64,000 bases of DNA from JBDSSS01 sp963764195 (GTDB taxonomy: Bacteria; Actinomycetota; Actinomycetes; Actinomycetales; Dermatophilaceae), in the NCBI GenBank assembly GCA_963764195.1, contig CAVXRG010000011.1:62001-126000 (forward strand), in the 5' to 3' direction. Every line of letters begins with the position of its first letter. Within the stretch, counting starts at the first letter, position 1. Below the pieces are notes generated by a model. It ran no database searches. It was not told the origin of the DNA and saw only the letters and a list, made by a program, of their open reading frames with translations. A program made the translations under genes and the position numbers. This document shows positions 59,156 to 64,000 of this stretch, piece by piece.

Positions 59156-60850
59156 TCAGAGCAGCCGGTCGTCCTCTGGTCCACGGACGTGCAGCCAGCG
59201 GTGGCCGTAGCCCGACAGCTCGAGCTCGACGGAACCGTCCCGGGAGACGGGCACCGCCTCGGCCGACTCGAGCAGGTCGACGAGGACGGAGCCCTCGGGC
59301 ACGTCGGTGAGGGTGAGGGTGACGAGCTGGGTGTCGGCACCGAAGTTGTGCAGCGCGACCATCGTCCAACCGGTCCGCTCGCGACAGGCGTGCGCGAGCA
59401 CGGCCGGGGACGGCTGGTGGAGGACCTCGACGACCGACCAGCCGATCTGGGGCAGCTGGCGGTAGCGGCGGATGAGGCCCCGGACGAACCACCAGAACGA
59501 GCCGGGGTCGTGGCGCTGGTCGGCGACGTTCACCCGCTCCGGGGAGAAGAGCCCCTCGGGCAGGGGGCGGGCCAGTCGTCGCGCGGGTGCCGTGGAGAAG
59601 CCGCCGTTGGGGCCGCCGGTCCACTGCATCGGGGTGCGCACGGCGAGCCGTCCCGCCACCTCGAGGTTCTCTCCCATCCCGATCTCCTCTCCGTAGAAGA
59701 GCACCGGGGTGCCGGGCAGCGAGAACATCAGCGAGTAGAGCAGCCGCATCCGGCGCTCGTCACCGCCGACCATGGGCGGCAACCGGCGGCGCAGGCCACG
59801 GTCGTAGAGCTGCATGTCCCGCTCGGGGCCGAAGGCGGCGAAGACCTCGTGGCGCTCGGCGTCGGTCAGCTTGTCCAGGGTCAGCTCGTCGTGGTTGCGC
59901 ATGAAGTTGGCCCACTGGCTCGTCACGTCGAGGGTCGGCCGCGCGGTGAGGGCCTCGGCGAGCGGGCGTGCGTCACCGCGGGCGAGGGACAGGTAGGTCC
60001 GCTGCATCCCGATGAAGTCGAACTGCATCGTCAGTCCGTCCCCGTCGTCGCCGCCGAAGAACTCCTTCTGGTCGGGGTAGGGCAGGTTGACCTCCCCGAG
60101 CAGGACGGCGTCCCCGAGGCGGCGGCTGACGAACTTCCGGACGTCCCCGAGGTAGCGCTGGGGGTCGAACGCAGCCGCGTCCTCGGGGTCGTCGACGCCC
60201 GGCACGTCGTCCTTGGCGAACAGGAAGGGGACGGCGTCGACGCGGAAGCCCGCCACCCCGAGCTCGAGCCAGAACCCCAGAGTCCGCGCAATCTCCTCCT
60301 GCACCGCGGGATTGGCGACATTGAGGTCGGGCTGGGAGGAGTAGAAGTGGTGGAGATACCACTCACCGGTGCGCTCGTCGAGCGCCCAGATGCTGTCCTC
60401 GTCGTCGGGGAAGACGACCTGGTCCTTCGTGGACGGGGGCGTGGTCGACCGCCACACGTAGTAGTCGCGATACGGGTCGTCCGTGCGGCGCCGGGCGGAC
60501 TTGAACCACGGGTGCTGGTCTGACGTGTGGTTCATCACGAAGTCGACGATGACCTTGATGCCGAGGCTCCGGGCCGTGCGGACGAGCTCGACGAAGTCGC
60601 CGAGCGTGCCGAGCCTGGGGTCGACCCCGAAGAAGTCGGTGATGTCGTAGCCGTCGTCCCGGTTGGCGGTCGGGTAGAGGGGCATCAGCCAGAGGCAGGT
60701 GATCCCGAGGTCGGCGAGGTACTCGAGCCGCTCGGTCATCCCCCGTAGGTCGCCCTGCCCGTCGCCGTTGGAGTCGGCGAAGGTCTGCACGTCGGCGCAG
60801 TAGAGGACCGCGTTCTTCCACCACAGGTCGCTGGTCTCGCTCATTCGCAT
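59156..60850 (-). CDS. GH13 alpha-amylase-family enzyme (trehalose synthase/alpha-glucosyltransferase-like)
   Basis: 564 residues. Catalytic barrel motifs: DFVMNHTSDQHPWF near 101, GFRVDAVPFLF near 206 (nucleophile Asp), LLGEVN near 254 (acid Glu) and NFMRNHDELTLDKL near 314. The pattern WWKNAVLYCADVQTFADSNGDGQGDLRG resembles the trehalose synthase branch. No signal peptide. The ATG at 60850 lies six bases after TAGCGT, whose TAG is the stop codon of the GT2 gene. Confidence 0.87.
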   Translation of the reverse strand: MRMSETSDLWWKNAVLYCADVQTFADSNGDGQGDLRGMTERLEYLADLGITCLWLMPLYPTANRDDGYDITDFFGVDPRLGTLGDFVELVRTARSLGIKVIVDFVMNHTSDQHPWFKSARRRTDDPYRDYYVWRSTTPPSTKDQVVFPDDEDSIWALDERTGEWYLHHFYSSQPDLNVANPAVQEEIARTLGFWLELGVAGFRVDAVPFLFAKDDVPGVDDPEDAAAFDPQRYLGDVRKFVSRRLGDAVLLGEVNLPYPDQKEFFGGDDGDGLTMQFDFIGMQRTYLSLARGDARPLAEALTARPTLDVTSQWANFMRNHDELTLDKLTDAERHEVFAAFGPERDMQLYDRGLRRRLPPMVGGDERRMRLLYSLMFSLPGTPVLFYGEEIGMGENLEVAGRLAVRTPMQWTGGPNGGFSTAPARRLARPLPEGLFSPERVNVADQRHDPGSFWWFVRGLIRRYRQLPQIGWSVVEVLHQPSPAVLAHACRERTGWTMVALHNFGADTQLVTLTLTDVPEGSVLVDLLESAEAVPVSRDGSVELELSGYGHRWLHVRGPEDDRLL

Positions 60851-60856
60851 GAGTCC

Positions 60857-60862
60857 ACGCTA
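60857..60862 (-). promoter_or_regulatory. -10 box TAGCGT, leaderless start of the GH13 gene
   Basis: TAGCGT on the minus strand, six bases, then the ATG at 60850. Its TAG is the GT2 stop codon. Confidence 0.6.
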
Positions 60863-61627
60863 GATGTCCGGGAGGGGCAGAGGTGCCGCAGCCCCCGGTG
60901 CCATCTCCGCCGCCAGACCGAGCAGGTATGCCGCGAAGCCCGCCGGCGCGCGTCCGCGCAACCGTCCGGAGGTGCGCACCGGCAGGTGGTGGGTCGCACG
61001 CGTCGGGTAGCCCTCCCGGCGCAGCGCGTCGACGAGGAGGGCGTCCTCGTGGACCCGGACCGGGGGGAACCCGCCGACGGCGAGGTAGGCCGAGAGGCGG
61101 ACGCCGAGGTTGGCCCCGTGGACGTGCGGGTGGCCCTCGACCGCGGGGTGCTGCGAACGCCACCGAGCCGACAGTGCGGCACCGAGTTCGTGCTCGTCGG
61201 GCTCGACCGTGCCGACGAGGGCGTCGACGCCCTCGTCGGCGAGGCCCAGCTGCCGGGTGAGCCAGTGCGGGGGCACGACGCTGTCGGCGTCGGTGCTCGC
61301 GACCCAGACGCGGTGGGGGTCGGTCGGGGGATGGCCAGCGCGAGGACGGGTCGCGGTGGCCACGCCGATGCCCCGGGCCACGCCGACGCATCCCGCGTCG
61401 ACCTCGACCACCTGCACCCACGGGCGCTCGGCGACGACCCGGGCCGAGGCGTCGGTGCACCGGTCGAGCACGACGGCCGTCGTGGCCCGCACCCCCGGCC
61501 GCTCGTGCCGGAGGCGGCCGAGCGCGACCTCGAGCGCGTCGAGGCAGGCCGGCAGCAACGACCCCTCGTCCCGGGCGGGGACGACGACGGCCAGCTCGGT
61601 CACCGGTGGGGTGTGGCTGGAATCCAT
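60860..61627 (-). CDS. GT2-family glycosyltransferase
   Basis: 255 residues with GT-A fold: LAVVVPARDEGSLLPACLDAL near 12, TDADSVVPPHWL near 110 (the DxD-type metal site), and GGFPPVRVHEDALLVDALRREGY near 188. GAGGACACC precedes the ATG, eight bases after the PIG-L/methyltransferase stop. It probably adds a sugar within the pathway encoded by the cluster. Confidence 0.87.
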   Translation of the reverse strand: MDSSHTPPVTELAVVVPARDEGSLLPACLDALEVALGRLRHERPGVRATTAVVLDRCTDASARVVAERPWVQVVEVDAGCVGVARGIGVATATRPRAGHPPTDPHRVWVASTDADSVVPPHWLTRQLGLADEGVDALVGTVEPDEHELGAALSARWRSQHPAVEGHPHVHGANLGVRLSAYLAVGGFPPVRVHEDALLVDALRREGYPTRATHHLPVRTSGRLRGRAPAGFAAYLLGLAAEMAPGAAAPLPLPDI

Positions 61628-61634
61628 GGTGTCC

Positions 61635-63011
61635 TCATGCCCCGTCGGCGGGTTCGCGCCCCCACACGTCGAGCCGGAAGTCGGCCTCGATGTGCTGGAC
61701 GAGGAGGGGCCGGTCGAACTGATGACCCACGGCCTCGTGGACGCGGTCGCCACCGAGCGGCCAGCCCGAGATCGGGTGGCGCCAGTGGCACAGGAGCAAC
61801 GCCCCGTCGGGGGTGAGGCAGTCGCGGACCCGGCCGACGAGCCCGGCGAGCTCGCGCGGGCTGAGGAAGTAGCCGATCTCCGAGACGACGACGAGGTCGA
61901 ACTCACCCTCCGGCCACTGTGCCGGCACGGTCGCCCGGTGCACGCTGGCGTGGGGCAGGTGGGCCAGCGCCTCCGAGCAGCGACCCACGGCGGCCTCGCT
62001 CCGGTCGACGGCGACGAGCTCGTCGCATCGGCCGGCGAGGTCGGTGGCGAGCTGCCCGACCGAGCAGCCGACCTCGAGGACCCGGCGGAACCGCTGACGG
62101 GGGAGGGCGGCCAGGGTGACGTCGCGCTTGCGCTGCTCGTACCAGCGGGTCCGCACACCCCAGGGGTCGGCCTCCGCCCGGTGCAGGCGCTCGAACGCGT
62201 CGTCGACGGTCTCCTCGTCGGTGTCTTCGTCGGTGTCTTCGTCGGTGGTGAGGAAGACCTCCCAGTCGCGCCGGAAGTGGTCGACGAACCCGGTGTCGAG
62301 CAGCACCTCGTCGCCCGGTCGGTCAGACAGGGGCTGCACCTGGGTCGTGTGCAGGTCGAGGGCGGCCCGCTTGGCGAAAGCCACGTCCGGACCGAGATCG
62401 AGCCGGCGCATCCGGCCCCACGGGGCGTCGCCCTCGGTGCCCCAGTGCCACAGCCAGATCGGGTACTCGACGAGGGTGGCGTCGGTCCGGGCGGCGGCGA
62501 GGGCCGCGACGTGTCCGGCCGCCTCGTGGTCGGGGTGGCCGTCGTGCCGCCACGGGGCGACGACGAGGGTGGCGCCGCCCTGCTCGCCGACCGCGTCGAC
62601 GACGGCCTCGAGGGCCGTGGCGTGGGCCTGCTCGACTCCGCCGTCAGCGATGCCGACGACCGTGAGACGGGCCACGGGGGCGAGGGCGGCGAGGGCCTGT
62701 CGGCTCTCCTCGACGCGCAGGGCGGCGAGCCGGTCGGGGTCGTGGGTGGGGGAGTCGGGGTGGGAGGCCTCACCGGCGGTGAGGAGCACGAGGTGGACGT
62801 CGAGGCCACGGTCGGCGGCGACCCGGATCAGGCCGCCGGCACCGAGGGTCTCGTCGTCGGGGTGGGCTGCCACGACCACGACCCGGGACAACGCCGGCGC
62901 CGTGAGCTCGGAGAGCGGCTCGACACCGGACCACTGCCCGGCCCTGACCCACCGATACTCGGGCGTGCCGCGGTCGTGGTGGGTGAAGGCCGGCGCGGGC
63001 CCGGTCACCAC
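61635..63011 (-). CDS. Bifunctional PIG-L deacetylase / SAM-dependent methyltransferase
   Basis: 458 residues. Residues about 40-215 form a PIG-L (LmbE/MshB-like) zinc deacetylase with AAHPDDETLGAGG near 48 and HDGHPDHEAAGHV near 154. An acidic linker of DEDT repeats (about 256-267) leads to a NodS-like methyltransferase with VLEVGCSVGQLATDLAGRC near 311. PIG-L enzymes remove acetyl groups from N-acetylhexosamine glycosides. The GTG overlaps the stop of the acyl-CoA dehydrogenase gene. Fusion of the two activities implies consecutive steps on one substrate. Confidence 0.88.
   Translation of the reverse strand: MVTGPAPAFTHHDRGTPEYRWVRAGQWSGVEPLSELTAPALSRVVVVAAHPDDETLGAGGLIRVAADRGLDVHLVLLTAGEASHPDSPTHDPDRLAALRVEESRQALAALAPVARLTVVGIADGGVEQAHATALEAVVDAVGEQGGATLVVAPWRHDGHPDHEAAGHVAALAAARTDATLVEYPIWLWHWGTEGDAPWGRMRRLDLGPDVAFAKRAALDLHTTQVQPLSDRPGDEVLLDTGFVDHFRRDWEVFLTTDEDTDEDTDEETVDDAFERLHRAEADPWGVRTRWYEQRKRDVTLAALPRQRFRRVLEVGCSVGQLATDLAGRCDELVAVDRSEAAVGRCSEALAHLPHASVHRATVPAQWPEGEFDLVVVSEIGYFLSPRELAGLVGRVRDCLTPDGALLLCHWRHPISGWPLGGDRVHEAVGHQFDRPLLVQHIEADFRLDVWGREPADGA
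62209..62244. repeat. Three 12-bp tandem units in the domain linker
   Basis: GTCTCCTCGTCG is followed by two identical GTGTCTTCGTCG units. Each unit encodes DEDT or similar on the minus strand, in the linker between the deacetylase and methyltransferase domains. Confidence 0.72.
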
Positions 63012-64000
63012 GGCGGCGTCGCCGGGCCGGACGCGAGCAGGGCCCGACCGAGGGCGGCCTGGTCGCGCTCGGCGTGCTCCTGGCGCAGGTAGAGGCGTAG
63101 GTCCGCCACGCGGGCCGCGTGCTCCCGCTCGAGAGCCAGCGGCGCCGGGCCGAGGGCGTGATCGACCCGCTCGAGGACACGCTCGGCCGCAGCAGCGACG
63201 ACCTGGCGGCAGCGCAGCGCGAGGATCGCCCCGGCCGGCCCCTCGGCGAGCCCGGCATCGACCTGGGCCGCGGCGTCGCGCAGGACCGTGCGCGCGGTGA
63301 CGATCGCGGCGTCGACCGCCCCGAGGTGCATCTGGCCGATCTGGTCGAGCTCGCGCTCCGCGGCCTGGGCGAGCAGGCGGCGGGCGACGCCCACCGTCCC
63401 GCCGAACCAGATCGCGGCGACCCCGATGCCGCCCCAGGCGAAGCCGGGGCGGTCCAGATACCAGCCGGGCCCGCCCACGGGCGTGGCCTCGACGCCGTTG
63501 AAGGAGAGCGGGCCGCTCGGCACGTCGGTGAGGCCGCGGGCGACCCAGGGGGCATCCCAGACCACGACGCCCGGGTCACCCAGCTCGACGGCATACAGGC
63601 CCCGCGTCGTCGGACCGCACCAGGCGGTGACGAGGGCGTGGCTGAGCGAGCCGGCGAGCGAGCACCACGGTTTGCGCCCGTCGAGGCGAGTGCGGCCGCC
63701 CTCCTCGCCCTCCTCGCGCGCCTCGAGCCGGGGACCGGGCCCCTCGGCTGCGTAGACGCCCCACGTGCCGGAGGACCAGAGGCCCGCGAGACCGGCCTGG
63801 GTGAGCACGGCCTCGGCGTCGAGGTGCGGCTCGAGGGTCCGGGCGACGGTGAGGTCGACGGAGGCGACGGTGGCGAGCGACTCCCACAGGCGCCGGGTGT
63901 CACCGGCTCCGGGGAGCGGGAAGGCGTGGTCGCGGGCGAGCGCGAGGGCGGCGGTGAGGTCGCCCCGGGCGCCGATCGCGGCGTCGGCGAGGGACTCGAG
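63005..64000 (-). CDS. Acyl-CoA dehydrogenase-family protein, N-terminus outside window
   Basis: The frame is open from the window edge to the stop at 63005. LWESLATVASVDLTVARTLEPH and LAGLWSSGTWGVYAAEG belong to the N-terminal half. GGIGVAAIWFGGTVGVARRLLAQAAERE and QVVAAAAERVLERVDHALGPAPLA are the helical C-terminal half of acyl-CoA dehydrogenase-like flavoproteins. It ends by overlapping the PIG-L/methyltransferase start, so it is an earlier gene of the same operon. Such enzymes in biosynthetic clusters often oxidise carrier-bound or glycosylated substrates rather than fatty acids. Confidence 0.8.
   Translation of the reverse strand, partial: LESLADAAIGARGDLTAALALARDHAFPLPGAGDTRRLWESLATVASVDLTVARTLEPHLDAEAVLTQAGLAGLWSSGTWGVYAAEGPGPRLEAREEGEEGGRTRLDGRKPWCSLAGSLSHALVTAWCGPTTRGLYAVELGDPGVVVWDAPWVARGLTDVPSGPLSFNGVEATPVGGPGWYLDRPGFAWGGIGVAAIWFGGTVGVARRLLAQAAERELDQIGQMHLGAVDAAIVTARTVLRDAAAQVDAGLAEGPAGAILALRCRQVVAAAAERVLERVDHALGPAPLALEREHAARVADLRLYLRQEHAERDQAALGRALLASGPATPPW

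Overview
The window is a high-G+C chromosomal segment of an actinobacterium. Nearly every third codon position is G or C, flavin- and F420-type oxidoreductases are common, and many genes start without a ribosome binding site directly behind a TANNNT -10 box. A family Intrasporangiaceae-like genome (Janibacter, Knoellia, Phycicoccus and relatives) would fit, but that placement is an inference from style, not from a marker gene. There are no rRNA or tRNA genes, no insertion sequences, no phage genes and no CRISPR array. The 5' edge cuts a LacI regulator and the 3' edge cuts an acyl-CoA dehydrogenase.

Layout. 1-2460: a LacI regulator diverging over twin operators from an amylo-alpha-1,6-glucosidase-like enzyme. 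2473-10100: housekeeping and stress genes (MT0933-type antitoxin-like protein, BrkB membrane protein, an HTH plus repeat-array protein, an inositol monophosphatase, a small membrane protein with two PRC-barrel proteins, hemerythrin, a frameshifted VOC gene, a patatin). 10164-18080: a sugar-uptake operon, with a LacI regulator and palindromic operator, lipoprotein binding protein, two permeases, a Tat-exported glucoamylase/GH144-like protein and a GH3 beta-glucosidase. It looks like a beta-glucan utilisation unit without its own ATPase. 18095-18211: an intergenic repeat element. 18397-21521: an arsenic island (ArsO, ArsC, ACR3, ArsR with an inverted-repeat operator).

21562-33613: DNA repair (family 5 uracil-DNA glycosylase), a DGPF protein with its ECF42-type sigma factor, a small HTH repressor whose promoter is covered by two GTCAAC-N4-GTTGAC sites, a CsoR/CstR-family repressor, and a two-gene operon for 10-methyl branched fatty acids (FAD reductase plus SAM methyltransferase). 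33735-45616: a small alarmone synthetase, lipoprotein, penicillin-acylase-family hydrolase, an unassigned three-gene locus (two-TM protein, Phd-like protein, 133-residue protein), a DinB2-type polymerase with an altered steric gate, a KstD-like flavoprotein, a cysteine-rich secreted protein and a ClgR-like regulator. 45823-56422: a DrrAB exporter, endonuclease IV, a DUF4395 gene, several LLM flavin/F420 enzymes (one fused to hemerythrin), a truncated PPOX pseudogene, DJ-1/PfpI and a carboxyethylornithine-synthase-like enzyme. 56566-64000: a zinc dehydrogenase and a minus-strand cluster (acyl-CoA dehydrogenase, PIG-L deacetylase fused to a methyltransferase, GT2, GH13, GT4) that looks like an undescribed glycoconjugate pathway.

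Two signals run across the whole window. The 8-mer GTATGCCG (complement CGGCATAC) occurs 37 times by hand count. It is read in several different codon frames, also falls between genes, and shows no strand bias, so it looks like a DNA-level signal. A recurrent TANNNT-N6-(A/G)TG layout places at least ten start codons exactly where a leaderless transcript would begin. In two cases the TAG stop codon of the upstream gene is the first half of the -10 box.
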